Shown here: positions 7,929-17,192 of the stretch, in pieces
Layout of the letters: each line of letters begins with the position of its first letter
How positions within the stretch are numbered: position 1 is the first letter of the stretch
Assembly: GCA_910577295.1 (NCBI GenBank)
Contig: CAJTLS010000003.1
Span: forward strand, 73,640 to 137,639
Length of the DNA: 64,000 nucleotides
Direction of reading: 5' to 3'
From: an uncultured Eubacterium sp.
Lineage (GTDB): Bacteria; Bacillota; Clostridia; Lachnospirales; Lachnospiraceae
The notes under the pieces: generated by a model
Seen by the model: the letters and a program-made list of their open reading frames with translations, nothing else
What the model was told of the DNA's origin: nothing
The model's database searches: none
Made by a program: the position numbers and the translations under genes

Positions 7929-9137
7929 TTATTCATCGGTATGCTCAAGAAAACTTGCCCTCATGATGGCAGAGTTTCCGTATTTTTTTCGAATGGCGTC
8001 GATGGCGGAGTCCAGTTTCTCTTGTTTACGAGAGTTTCCTTCGTCTATCATATCGCTCAGATTAAGTTGACGCAGAGCTTCATCTGTAATTTTCGAGGTT
8101 GACACGCCGAGCAGGCGTATTGGAGTTCCGTTCCAGCACTCATCAAAAAGCCGGCAAATAGTCGCATACAAAATATCTGTTACATTTGTTGGGGTAGAGA
8201 GTGTGCATTGATGACTGCTTTTTACAAAAGTAGCGTATTTAATATGAACTGCCACTACGCCGGCAATGACAGAATCTTTCCGCAGGCGGCTGCTGACTGT
8301 CTCACAAAGGGATAAAAGATATTTTTTTGCTTCCTCAGCCGATGTTGCATCATGGGAAAGAGTCATCGAATTACCATATCCTTTGGCGTCTGCCGGTGCT
8401 GATTGGACGGGAGAATCGTCGATACCATTGGCGTAATCATAAATAATCTCCCCCTGTTTACCAAGGTGTGACAGGATGATATTGCGCTCAAAGACTGCCA
8501 AGTCGCCAATTGTGCGAATGCCAAGATTATATAGTTTACGGCTTGCAGATTGACCGACAAGAAACAGCCGTCCGATTGGCAGCGGCCACATTTTTTCCTG
8601 AATGTCTTCGGGAAATAAGCGGTGTACTTTGTTTGGTTTTTCAAAATCAGAAGCCATTTTAGCCAGTACTTTGCAGGAGGAAACGCCGATATTTACCGTG
8701 AATCCCAGCCGTTCATATATGGTCCGGCGGATTTGTTCGGCAACATCAACGGGTGCTGTTTGGATTTCGGGTGAAGTTCCTGTCATATCAAGAAAGGCTT
8801 CGTCAATGCTGAATTTCTCAATAACCGGGGTGTATTCCTGAAGAAGCGACATCAATTTTTGAGAATACTCTTTATAAACGCCATGGCGCGGTGGAACAAT
8901 AAGAAGATTTGGACATTTGCGTCTGGCTTCTTGCAATGTCTCTGCTGTTTTGACACCATATGATTTGGCAATTGTAGACTTGGCTACCACGATGCCGTGC
9001 CGGCTCTCTTCATCGCCTCCGATGACGGAAGCGATTGTGCGCAAGTCGAGTTTTTCACCTAATTCATGGATGCGGTAGAGTGCCTCCCAACTAAGAAAAG
9101 CATTGTTGACATCAACATGGAAAATGATACGTTTCAT
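7929..9137 (-). CDS. dinB: Y-family DNA polymerase (DNA polymerase IV type)
   Basis: The 402-residue protein opens with the Y-family catalytic motif (IIFHVDVNNAFLSWEA), has the second acidic motif in SIDEAFLDMTGT near residue 105, and then helix-hairpin-helix and little-finger regions. Such enzymes copy damaged templates with low fidelity. The motif has N-A-F where most DinB proteins have C-F-F/Y or S-F-F, so it may belong to a Clostridia subclass. The start at 9137 has an AAGGAGG site; an upstream in-frame ATG at 9170 does not. It diverges from dapL across about 120 bp. No LexA-type box was identified. Confidence 0.88.
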   Translation of the reverse strand: MKRIIFHVDVNNAFLSWEALYRIHELGEKLDLRTIASVIGGDEESRHGIVVAKSTIAKSYGVKTAETLQEARRKCPNLLIVPPRHGVYKEYSQKLMSLLQEYTPVIEKFSIDEAFLDMTGTSPEIQTAPVDVAEQIRRTIYERLGFTVNIGVSSCKVLAKMASDFEKPNKVHRLFPEDIQEKMWPLPIGRLFLVGQSASRKLYNLGIRTIGDLAVFERNIILSHLGKQGEIIYDYANGIDDSPVQSAPADAKGYGNSMTLSHDATSAEEAKKYLLSLCETVSSRLRKDSVIAGVVAVHIKYATFVKSSHQCTLSTPTNVTDILYATICRLFDECWNGTPIRLLGVSTSKITDEALRQLNLSDMIDEGNSRKQEKLDSAIDAIRKKYGNSAIMRASFLEHTDE

Positions 9138-9260
9138 TGGAAGTCCTCCTTTGATATAACGATAACACAAGAGCGGGGCATTGTAAACGTAGGGTTGCCA
9201 AAAGGACGCATTTCATGTAAAATGTCAGTGACAAAACGTAATAGAAGGAGGTATGGCGAT

Positions 9261-10478
9261 ATGTTTAAAGTAAACCGGAATTATTTAAAACTGCCAGGCA
9301 GTTATCTTTTTTCAACGATTGCCAAAAAGGTGGCTGCTTATAAAGAAATGCATCCCGAAAAGGAGATTATCAGTCTTGGGATTGGCGATGTCACGCAACC
9401 GTTGGCGCCCGCTGTCATCGAGGCGCTGCACAGTGCTGTGGAGGAGATGAGCCGCGCGGAAACCTTTCACGGATATGCACCGGATTTAGGGTATGAATTT
9501 TTGCGCAAAGCCATTGCGGAAAATGACTACAAGGAGCGTGGCGTACAGATCGCGCTGGATGAAATTTTCGTTAGTGACGGCGCAAAGAGCGACTCCGGCA
9601 ATATTGTAGATATTTTTTCGGAGGATAATATTATTGCAGTAACCGACCCGGTTTATCCAGTCTATGTAGATAGCAATGCCATGTCAGGGAAGACAGGGGA
9701 GTATATTCAAGAAAAAGAATCATGGTCAAAGGTCATTTATATGCCATGTACGGAGGAAAATCGGTTTGTTCCCGAGATACCGGAGGAGACGCCGGATATT
9801 ATTTATATCTGCTGTCCGAACAATCCGACAGGTACGACGCTTAAAAAAGAAGAGTTACAGAGATGGGTCGATTATGCCAATGAAAAAAGGGCAGTTATTA
9901 TATATGATGCGGCCTACGAGGCGTACATTTCAGAGGAAGACGTACCTCATAGTATTTATGAATGCGAGGGGGCGAAGACATGCGCCATTGAGATGCGCAG
10001 CTTCTCGAAAAATGCCGGCTTTACCGGAACGCGCTTAGGATTTACCGTTGTTCCTAAAGAATTAAAGGCGGCGGATGGCACAATGCTTAATTCCCTGTGG
10101 GCAAGGCGGCACGGCACGAAATTTAATGGCGCTCCATATATCATTCAGAAAGCAGGCGAGGCAGTTTACAGCGATGCCGGAAAGGCGCAGACAAAAGAGC
10201 AGATTGCTTACTATATGAACAATGCCGGACAGATTCGCAAAGAGCTTTCCGCCATGGGTTATACGGTATTTGGCGGTGTCAATGCCCCATATATTTGGCT
10301 GCAGACGCCGGAGGGGATGAAGTCGTGGGAATTTTTTGACCTTTTACTCGAAGAGGCAAATGTTGTAGGAACTCCGGGATCAGGATTTGGGCCAAGCGGA
10401 GAAGGATATTTCCGGTTGACCGCGTTTGGTTCTGCGGAAAATACAACCAAAGCATTAGAGCGCATTCGGGCGTTATAA
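9261..10478 (+). CDS. dapL: LL-diaminopimelate aminotransferase
   Basis: The 405-residue protein is a class I/II PLP aminotransferase. Features typical of DapL are the start with NYLKLPGSYLF, SLGIGDVTQPL, SDGAKSD, YICCPNNPTGT and the PLP-lysine segment SFSKNAGFTGTRLG. DapL converts tetrahydrodipicolinate directly to LL-diaminopimelate, a shortcut to lysine and to the peptidoglycan cross-linking residue. The ATG at 9261 has AAGGAGGT 9 bp upstream. A longer in-frame start at 9066 lies inside dinB on the other strand and is rejected. Confidence 0.94.
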   Translation: MFKVNRNYLKLPGSYLFSTIAKKVAAYKEMHPEKEIISLGIGDVTQPLAPAVIEALHSAVEEMSRAETFHGYAPDLGYEFLRKAIAENDYKERGVQIALDEIFVSDGAKSDSGNIVDIFSEDNIIAVTDPVYPVYVDSNAMSGKTGEYIQEKESWSKVIYMPCTEENRFVPEIPEETPDIIYICCPNNPTGTTLKKEELQRWVDYANEKRAVIIYDAAYEAYISEEDVPHSIYECEGAKTCAIEMRSFSKNAGFTGTRLGFTVVPKELKAADGTMLNSLWARRHGTKFNGAPYIIQKAGEAVYSDAGKAQTKEQIAYYMNNAGQIRKELSAMGYTVFGGVNAPYIWLQTPEGMKSWEFFDLLLEEANVVGTPGSGFGPSGEGYFRLTAFGSAENTTKALERIRAL

Positions 10479-10504
10479 TAGAAAAAAGAAAGTCAGGTGG
10501 TTAT

Positions 10505-11410
10505 TTGAAGAGAACGGTAATGTCAGTAGCGGCGGGTGTGATGGCGCTTATTATGTGCCTGTTTCCCGTGCATGAAACAAGAGCAGATTCGGTAGGAATA
10601 AAACCGTTTATTGCTTTTGGTGCAGATTTGACAGCGAAAGAAAAGAAAGAAGTGGTGAAACAGTTCGGACTTACGGAAGAGGAACTTGCTGATTATGACA
10701 AACTTGAAGTGACGAATGAAGATGAGCATAAATATTTGGATGAATATTTAGCATCGAGCGTAATTGGTACGCGCGCTTTATCTTCGGTTATGATTGAGGA
10801 AGCCGATTTTGGAAGCGGTATCGAGGTAGAGACTCATAATATTTCTTTCTGCACGAAAGAGATGTATACGAACGCCCTTGTGACCGCGGGGATTGAGGAT
10901 GCAAAAGTAACTGTAGCGGGGCCGTTTCAGATTTCGGGTACGGCTGCTCTTGTCGGAGCCATGAAAGCGTATGAAATTATGACGGGTGAAGAGGTAGATA
11001 AGGACAAATCGGATGCGGCAACAAACGAACTTGTTGTCACCGGTGAGCTGGGAGAATCGATTGGAAAAGAAAAAGCAGCAGAATTTGTGGCGACATTGAA
11101 AAATAAAGTGCTGAGTGAAGAGTTATCGGACGAGGGCGATATCAGCAAAGCGCTCGATGAGACGGCGAAGCAGTTTGATGTCAAAATAAGCGGGGAATTA
11201 AGGGAGAAAATGATTGCCCTGATGAAGAAACTGCAGGGGCTTGATTTGGATTTGGACCGTATAAAGGAACAGGCCAAAGGCGTGTATGACAAAATTAAAG
11301 ATATGGGTGTTGACTTGGGTGAGGCGGAAGGAATTTTTGCTAAAATTGCGGACTTCTTTTCTAATATATGGGACGCAATTATAAGTTTTTTCAAGGGATT
11401 GTTTAGCTAA
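10505..11410 (+). CDS. Secreted DUF1002 family protein
   Basis: The 301-residue protein has a cleavable signal peptide (about residues 1-27, hydrophobic core MALIMCLFPV, then ETRADS). The rest matches DUF1002 (YpuA type), including KPFIAFGADLTAKEKKEV and a conserved FQISGTAAL segment. The C-terminal end is helical with a hydrophobic tail (FFSNIWDAIISFFKG). Function is unknown; an extracytoplasmic role is inferred from the signal peptide. It starts with TTG 26 bp after dapL, with AGGTGG close upstream, so it may be cotranscribed with dapL. Confidence 0.8.
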   Translation: MKRTVMSVAAGVMALIMCLFPVHETRADSVGIKPFIAFGADLTAKEKKEVVKQFGLTEEELADYDKLEVTNEDEHKYLDEYLASSVIGTRALSSVMIEEADFGSGIEVETHNISFCTKEMYTNALVTAGIEDAKVTVAGPFQISGTAALVGAMKAYEIMTGEEVDKDKSDAATNELVVTGELGESIGKEKAAEFVATLKNKVLSEELSDEGDISKALDETAKQFDVKISGELREKMIALMKKLQGLDLDLDRIKEQAKGVYDKIKDMGVDLGEAEGIFAKIADFFSNIWDAIISFFKGLFS

Positions 11411-11509
11411 TCTGACAGTGGCTGACTTGTCATCGTCAGGCTAAATCATCCGTTTATTACAGAAGAAAATGGAAATACTATTAGTGGTACTTTGAATGGA
11501 GGATTACTT

Positions 11510-13405
11510 ATGAAAGAGAACGAGTTCAAACCTTATATTCCGGCGGAGAAGATTACGTCTGAATTTACCGTGGCATCGATTGTCATCGGAGTGTTACTGG
11601 CCGTCATTTTTGGTGCGGCAAATGCGTATTTAGGCTTGCGTGTAGGCATGACAGTATCGGCGTCTATCCCGGCGGCGGTCATTTCCATGGGAGTCATCCG
11701 TCTCATAATGAAGAAAGATTCTATCCTTGAGAGCAATATGGTTCAGACGATTGGCTCTGCCGGTGAATCTTTGGCGGCCGGAGCTATTTTTACTATGCCC
11801 GCACTCTTTTTGTGGGCCAATGAGGGAAAGAGCGAACCGCCAAGTCTTTTGTCTATCTCGCTCATTGCTTTAGTGGGAGGTATTCTTGGCGTACTTTTCA
11901 TGGTACCGCTCCGCAACGCCCTGATTGTAAGAGAACATGGGGTTCTTCCCTATCCAGAGGGAACGGCCTGCGCGGAAGTGCTTCTGGCAGGTGAGAAAGG
12001 AGGTGCCGGAGCCGGAACGGTTTTTTGGGGCATGGGTCTGGCAGCCGTATTTAAGTTTTTGATAGATGGGGTTAAGATAGCTTCCGGCACATTGGCAATT
12101 CCCGTTAATTTCATGAAGACGGTATTTTCCACACAGGTGTATCCGGCTCTGTTGAGCGTCGGATACATCTGCGGCATAAAAATCTCTTCCTATCTGTTTG
12201 CCGGCGGTGTCATCGGCTGGTTTGTGCTAATTCCGACGATTGCCATTTTTGGCGGTTCCACGGTGTTGTATCCGGCTGAGGTATCCATTGCACAGATGTA
12301 TGCAGAAGGCGGGGCACAAGCGATATGGGATAACTATATTCGCTATATTGGCGCCGGAGCCGTGGCGGCCGGGGGCATTATCAGCCTCGTTAAAGCGCTG
12401 CCTCTTATTTTCACGACATTCCGTGATTCTATCAAGGGATTAAAAAGTGGAACAAAGGCCGGCAATCTGCGGACACAGCAGGATTTGGACATACGTTTCG
12501 TACTTGGCGGTATTGTCGTATTGATGTTTGCGCTCTGGTTACTGCCGGCGATTCCGGTATCCTTTGTTGGCGCTATTCTTATTATTGTGTTTGGGTTTTT
12601 CTTTGCCACGGTATCTTCGCGTATGGTCGGACTGGTCGGAAGCAGCAATAACCCTGTATCCGGTATGGCGATTGCCACGTTGTTGTTTTCGACGCTTGTG
12701 CTGAAGATGTCAGGGGCTGTCGGTATGCCCGGCATGATTGGAGCTATTGCCATCGGTTCGGTTATCTGTATTGTGGCGGCGATGGCGGGAGATACTTCAC
12801 AGGATTTGAAGACGGGTTATATTCTTGGTGCAACGCCTAAGAAACAGCAGATTGGCGAGTTAATCGGTGTGGTAGTTTCTGCCTTTACGATTGGGATAGT
12901 GTTGCTTTTGCTCAATCAGGCATGGGGATTTGGCTCGGAAGAATTAGCGGCACCACAGGCAACGCTGATGCGAATGATTACCGAGGGAGTTATGGGAGGA
13001 AATCTTCCATGGGGCCTTATCTTAATTGGCGTTTTTGTGGCGGTTGTCATTGAGATATTAGGTATTCCGGTATTGCCGGTAGCCATTGGTTTGTATTTGC
13101 CTCTGGAACTCTCCACAGCCATTATGATAGGCGGTGTTCTGCGCTGGGTGATTGATTGGAAATTTTCCGGTAAAAATAAAGAGGGAGAGGCAGGAAGAGG
13201 AGTTCTCTTTTGCTCCGGTCTGATTGCCGGAGAGGGATTGGTTGGTATTCTGCTCGCCATTTTAGCGGTTGTCGGAATAGCTGACCGCATAGACCTTTCT
13301 CCTATCTTTAATAGCGGATGGCTGGGAGGAATTGTGTTACTCATTGCTATCATAGCCTGCATTTTATTCTTTGCCAGACCGGAGAGGAATGGTACGGATG
13401 AGTAA
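11510..13405 (+). CDS. OPT family oligopeptide transporter
   Basis: The 631-residue integral membrane protein has about 14-16 hydrophobic segments and the OPT family pattern. Examples are the first segment with FGAANAYLGLRVGMT, then PYPEGTACAEVL, SSNNPVSGMAI and ILGATPKKQQIGELIG. The family imports oligopeptides or metal-peptide complexes by proton coupling. The ATG at 11510 is chosen for GGAGG at 11498-11502. Its last 8 bp overlap the start of a PqqD-like gene, so the two are probably translated together. Confidence 0.9.
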   Translation: MKENEFKPYIPAEKITSEFTVASIVIGVLLAVIFGAANAYLGLRVGMTVSASIPAAVISMGVIRLIMKKDSILESNMVQTIGSAGESLAAGAIFTMPALFLWANEGKSEPPSLLSISLIALVGGILGVLFMVPLRNALIVREHGVLPYPEGTACAEVLLAGEKGGAGAGTVFWGMGLAAVFKFLIDGVKIASGTLAIPVNFMKTVFSTQVYPALLSVGYICGIKISSYLFAGGVIGWFVLIPTIAIFGGSTVLYPAEVSIAQMYAEGGAQAIWDNYIRYIGAGAVAAGGIISLVKALPLIFTTFRDSIKGLKSGTKAGNLRTQQDLDIRFVLGGIVVLMFALWLLPAIPVSFVGAILIIVFGFFFATVSSRMVGLVGSSNNPVSGMAIATLLFSTLVLKMSGAVGMPGMIGAIAIGSVICIVAAMAGDTSQDLKTGYILGATPKKQQIGELIGVVVSAFTIGIVLLLLNQAWGFGSEELAAPQATLMRMITEGVMGGNLPWGLILIGVFVAVVIEILGIPVLPVAIGLYLPLELSTAIMIGGVLRWVIDWKFSGKNKEGEAGRGVLFCSGLIAGEGLVGILLAILAVVGIADRIDLSPIFNSGWLGGIVLLIAIIACILFFARPERNGTDE

Positions 13406-13763
13406 GAGAAAGCAGACTGCTTCGGAGAACTATTTGGATTACTTTCCGAAGCATAGTGAACGTTATGAATATGTGACGGATGAGCAGGGGAATGTGACGA
13501 TTCTGAAAAGGAATGAGGGATTGTTTCATCGGGCGGCGCAGAAATTTTTGGGAAAACCGGCCGTCTCCTACATTCATCTCGATGAGATGGGGAATTTTAT
13601 ATGGCCGCTCATGGACGGAAAGCGGGCAGTATACGAGATTGCGGCTCTCGTGAAAGAAGAATTTGGAAATCAGGCAGAGCCGCTGTATAATCGTTTGGTG
13701 CAGTATATCCGTACACTGGAAGCGTATGGTTTTATAGAAGTGCGTAGCAGGACAAGACACTAG
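13398..13763 (+). CDS. PqqD-like small protein paired with the OPT transporter
   Basis: The 121-residue protein has a PqqD-like wing: ISYIHLDEMGN-type strands followed by a helix with GKRAVYEIAALVKEEFG and a second helix ending in LEAYGFIEV. PqqD and relatives bind peptide substrates for radical SAM enzymes. No radical SAM gene is near; the coupled partner is a peptide transporter, so a peptide-binding accessory role for transport is an inference. The start overlaps the end of the OPT gene, with GGAGAGG about 11 bp upstream. Confidence 0.75.
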   Translation: MSKRKQTASENYLDYFPKHSERYEYVTDEQGNVTILKRNEGLFHRAAQKFLGKPAVSYIHLDEMGNFIWPLMDGKRAVYEIAALVKEEFGNQAEPLYNRLVQYIRTLEAYGFIEVRSRTRH

Positions 13764-13793
13764 TACAACGAATATTAAATTTTTGTTGTACTA
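13761..13793. terminator. Inverted repeat spanning two convergent stop codons
   Basis: TAGTACAAC at 13761-13769 and GTTGTACTA at 13785-13793 are perfectly complementary around an AT-rich loop. The left arm begins at the stop codon of the PqqD-like gene and the right arm contains the stop codon of the minus-strand gene. It likely ends or protects both transcripts, though no long T run follows. Confidence 0.55.
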
Positions 13794-15656
13794 GGCCCGC
13801 AAGTCAAAGTTGTATCTCTTCATATCGCCGACAGGAGCTTCGGCGCTGACGAAGTCTTTGACGATATCGACGTCTTTTTGTTTCATCATCAGTTCGGATG
13901 AAAAGGCATAACCCTGTTCATTGATGGCGTCGTTGAGCAAATTGATATTTCGCTCTAAAAGGTGCAGCGTATCTTCTGTCGAGACATAAAATTTTGTAGT
14001 CACCGCGGTGTTTTCTTTGGAAATATGAATGTCAAGCGTACCGAGGTGGTCCATGTCTAGATGAAGCAATACTTTTAAATTATTGGGATTCTTTTTTAAC
14101 GACTCTTTTCTCGTCATTACATAGAGGTCGCCATGTGTGTTTTGGTTTTGTAGTTTCAACGGAAGCTGGATATATTGAAAAGTTTCGTTCAGGGTTTTCA
14201 TAAAATCCAGATTGTTGCTCATATCGGCAGCGTTTTGGGAAAGTTGTTTAAAGACATCCTTTCCCAGAACGTTTTCGCTAAAGTTTGAGAGTGACTCAAA
14301 TTGGCGGGACATTTTATCGTATAATTCATCCATTGCGCCTTCCTGTTTCAGTTGTTCCGGCGACAGTGTCCAGTTGGAGAAAAACTGTCCTTTTACAATG
14401 GCATGAAAGGATTTCGATGATAACAGTTTTCCCGCCTGTTCATCGGACATGGAAGACAGGGCTTTTTGTACTTCGGTCAAAAAGTTTCGCGCCGTAATCG
14501 TACCGTCTGCGATTCCCTGTTTCAGTTCGTCGGAGAGAGGCAATTCGGAGAGCTGTTTTGCAAATTCCGCGCGTTCATCCGGTGAGAGGATGAATCCTGT
14601 CTGTTCATGGATGAAAGGAGTTCGGTAATCGGTTGCCATACCGGATTCGGTCATGGCGCTGCGCGCTGCCGCATTTCCGTCTGTGATGGCGCTGAATAAC
14701 TGGCGCATACGGGAAAGCGGGCCGGCGGTTTCCGAAGATGAATCGGCTGCCTGTCCGTTTTTTGTTATCTCTGCGTCGGTTTTTTCACCCTCCTGTCCAG
14801 TCAATTCTTTTTCGGCCGGAGTGTCTTTTCCGCTTATTATTTCATCACTGTTTTCCTGTATATTTTCGTCAGAAATAATCGGATTCCCATTTTCATCGCA
14901 TGCAATAGTACCCGTTTCCTGTTCGGCAGACAGTTGTGCCGCCAATTGCTGTTCCTCCGGTGTAAGCGAACCCTCCAGAGCAAGTGCGAGAAGCTGCAAT
15001 CCGACGTCGGCAGCGAGACGGGGAACCTGTGTGCCGATAGAGCGCAGCATATCCCCGATGGCATCGCCGAGAGAATCCATTTTATATAATAACTGATGTG
15101 TTTGATTCTGATAATTTTCAAATTGCTTAACAGAGGCTTCCGTCATTGCCATACCAAGCCGCTTCATGGTAATTACCGAGTTGACGTCAGCATCTGGATA
15201 CTTGGCGCACAATTGAATGGAAGACATGATGTTTTCACGGCTGATGGACTGCTGGTTTTGTAACAGGCTTCGGGCAACATCAAGGTTGCGCTCCGATTTT
15301 GGCAGTCCGGCTTCCTCCAAAGCTTGTTCTACGGTGTCCTCCATATCTAAAAGATAGGCGCCTGAAGTGGCTTTCATATAGATGGTATTATCATTCAGTC
15401 CGGTAATTTGAAAAGCAGCTTTCTGGCCAATCGAATATTGATTGGCGTCCGGTAATTTGCCGGTAAAAGAAGAACCATCGTTCATCGATAAGGTAATTTC
15501 ATTGCCATGAATATCACTGACAACACCCTTTAACGTCTGACCTTCCCGCAGCGTCAGCGTGCTGTTGCCGGAACGGTAGGTGCGGGATTGTGAACTGACT
15601 CCGGCAGAGGCAGAACCGCCTCCGTTATTTTGTACGGAATTACTTATAATCGGCAT
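13791..15656 (-). CDS. FliK-like protein (DUF6240 type), flagellar hook-length control C-terminal domain
   Basis: The 621-residue protein has an N-terminal domain with a short beta-rich motif (LREGQTLKGVVSDIHGNEITL) and helical middle parts. A Glu/Asp/Thr-rich disordered linker covers about residues 245-310. The C-terminal region (about 500-600) has LLHLDMDHLGTLDIHISKEN and a following amphipathic helix, resembling the Flg_hook domain of FliK. I think it belongs to the DUF6240 family of Clostridia. A link to flagellar export is plausible but no flagellar gene is nearby. It stands alone on its strand, with its start 105 bp from divergent uxaC and a GGAG site just upstream of the ATG. Confidence 0.6.
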   Translation of the reverse strand: MPIISNSVQNNGGGSASAGVSSQSRTYRSGNSTLTLREGQTLKGVVSDIHGNEITLSMNDGSSFTGKLPDANQYSIGQKAAFQITGLNDNTIYMKATSGAYLLDMEDTVEQALEEAGLPKSERNLDVARSLLQNQQSISRENIMSSIQLCAKYPDADVNSVITMKRLGMAMTEASVKQFENYQNQTHQLLYKMDSLGDAIGDMLRSIGTQVPRLAADVGLQLLALALEGSLTPEEQQLAAQLSAEQETGTIACDENGNPIISDENIQENSDEIISGKDTPAEKELTGQEGEKTDAEITKNGQAADSSSETAGPLSRMRQLFSAITDGNAAARSAMTESGMATDYRTPFIHEQTGFILSPDERAEFAKQLSELPLSDELKQGIADGTITARNFLTEVQKALSSMSDEQAGKLLSSKSFHAIVKGQFFSNWTLSPEQLKQEGAMDELYDKMSRQFESLSNFSENVLGKDVFKQLSQNAADMSNNLDFMKTLNETFQYIQLPLKLQNQNTHGDLYVMTRKESLKKNPNNLKVLLHLDMDHLGTLDIHISKENTAVTTKFYVSTEDTLHLLERNINLLNDAINEQGYAFSSELMMKQKDVDIVKDFVSAEAPVGDMKRYNFDLRA

Positions 15657-15699
15657 AGATGTCTCCTTTCAAAAAAATGGGGAATTACCGTTTGTTCCC

Positions 15700-15728
15700 T
15701 TGTTTATGGAATTATTATATGCTAAAAT
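15700..15728 (+). promoter_or_regulatory. Promoter of the uxaC-GH115 operon
   Basis: TTGTTT at 15700-15705 and an extended TGC-TAAAAT (-10 at 15723-15728) are 17 bp apart. A strong GAGGAGGT ribosome-binding site follows before uxaC. Confidence 0.6.
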
Positions 15729-15761
15729 GAAAATCAATGCAATAGAGGAGGTCGCAAATCA

Positions 15762-17171
15762 ATGAAACCATTTATGGACAAAGACTTTTTGCTGCAGACG
15801 GAGACGGCAAAAAAACTGTATCATGAGTATGCCGCACAGGTGCCGGTACTCGACTATCACTGTCATCTTAATCCACAGGAGATTGCGGAAGATATTCATT
15901 TTAAAAACATGACGGAGCTCTGGCTCGGGGCCGACCATTATAAGTGGCGTGTCATGCGCTCGAATGGCGTACCCGAAAAGTACATAACGGGCGATGCCCC
16001 GGATGAAGATAAGTTTCATGCCTTTGCCAAGGCATTGCCGAATTGTATCGGCAATCCGATGTACCACTGGTGTCATTTGGAACTCCAAAGGTATTTCGGC
16101 ATTTATGAGACATTATCTGAGAAGAATTGGAAAAAAATTTACGATACTTGTAATGCCAGACTGGCAGAGCCGGATATGTCTGCAAAAAAATTAATCCAGA
16201 TGTCCGGCGTTACATTAGTATGCACAACGGACGACCCGATTGATGATTTGCACTATCATGAGGAGATTGCGGCAGATAAAGAATTTGATGTGCAGGTACT
16301 GCCGGCATGGCGTCCGGATTTGGCGATGAGTCCGGAGAAAGAGGGTTTCGTTGAATATATCGGGAAATTATCTGCGGTGAGCGGGATTTCGATTGTTGAT
16401 TTCACCTCATTGAAACAGGCCTTGAGAAAACGTCTGGATTTCTTTGCGGAGCGGGGTTGTCTTGTTTCTGACCACGGTCTGGATTATGCGGAGTTTTGTC
16501 CTCTCGCGGAAGAAGAAGAGGAAATGCTTGTAAAGAAGAGTCTTTCCGGTGCAAGTCTTACCGAAAAGGAGTTGCGGCAGTTTCGGACGATGATGATGCT
16601 GTTTTTAGGGGAGGAATACAGGAAACGCGGCTGGGTAATGCAGTTACATTACGGCGCCAAACGGGAGAACAATGAACTGGTATTCCAGAGTGCAGGCGCG
16701 AATGCGGGGATTGACTGTATTAATCCAAGAGGCTTTGTTGCCGATGTGGCGGATTTTATGAATGCGCTGAACAAAGACGGGAATCTGCCGAAAACCATTC
16801 TCTATTCCCTAAACCCGACCGATAATGCCCTGATTGGAACAATGATAGGATGTTTTCAGAACGAGGATGCGCGCGGAAAGATTCAGCAGGGGGCCGCATG
16901 GTGGTTTAACGACCATAAATACGGCATGGAAGAGCATATGAATTCTCTGGCTTCTCTCAGTCTGCTTGGCAATTTTATTGGTATGCTGACGGATTCCCGA
17001 AGTTTTATTTCCTATCCGCGCCACGAGTACTTCCGCCGTATATTGTGCAACTACATAGGAAATCTGGTGGAACAGGGCGAGTATCCGGAAGACTATGAAC
17101 TACTTGGTGAGATTGTGAAAAATATTTCTTACTATAATGCAGTGAACTATTTTGGGTTTGATTTACAGTAA
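15762..17171 (+). CDS. uxaC: Glucuronate isomerase
   Basis: The 469-residue protein is a full-length uronate isomerase of the amidohydrolase superfamily. It interconverts D-glucuronate and D-fructuronate (and galacturonate/tagaturonate) in the cytoplasm. The metal-binding N-terminal motif appears as VLDYHCHLNPQEIAEDI, with later RPDLAMSPE and HYGAKRENN segments expected for UxaC. It precedes a GH115 alpha-glucuronidase by 21 bp, so glucuronic acid cut from xylan side chains by that enzyme can enter this pathway directly. Enzymes for the later steps (uxuA, uxuB, kdgK) are not in the window. Confidence 0.95.
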   Translation: MKPFMDKDFLLQTETAKKLYHEYAAQVPVLDYHCHLNPQEIAEDIHFKNMTELWLGADHYKWRVMRSNGVPEKYITGDAPDEDKFHAFAKALPNCIGNPMYHWCHLELQRYFGIYETLSEKNWKKIYDTCNARLAEPDMSAKKLIQMSGVTLVCTTDDPIDDLHYHEEIAADKEFDVQVLPAWRPDLAMSPEKEGFVEYIGKLSAVSGISIVDFTSLKQALRKRLDFFAERGCLVSDHGLDYAEFCPLAEEEEEMLVKKSLSGASLTEKELRQFRTMMMLFLGEEYRKRGWVMQLHYGAKRENNELVFQSAGANAGIDCINPRGFVADVADFMNALNKDGNLPKTILYSLNPTDNALIGTMIGCFQNEDARGKIQQGAAWWFNDHKYGMEEHMNSLASLSLLGNFIGMLTDSRSFISYPRHEYFRRILCNYIGNLVEQGEYPEDYELLGEIVKNISYYNAVNYFGFDLQ

Positions 17172-17192
17172 AAAAAGAGGGGAGTCTGATAT

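Noticed and set aside
9066..9260. N-terminal extension of DapL
   Set aside because: It overlaps the start of the divergent polymerase gene, and DapL homology begins at 9261 with AAGGAGGT upstream.
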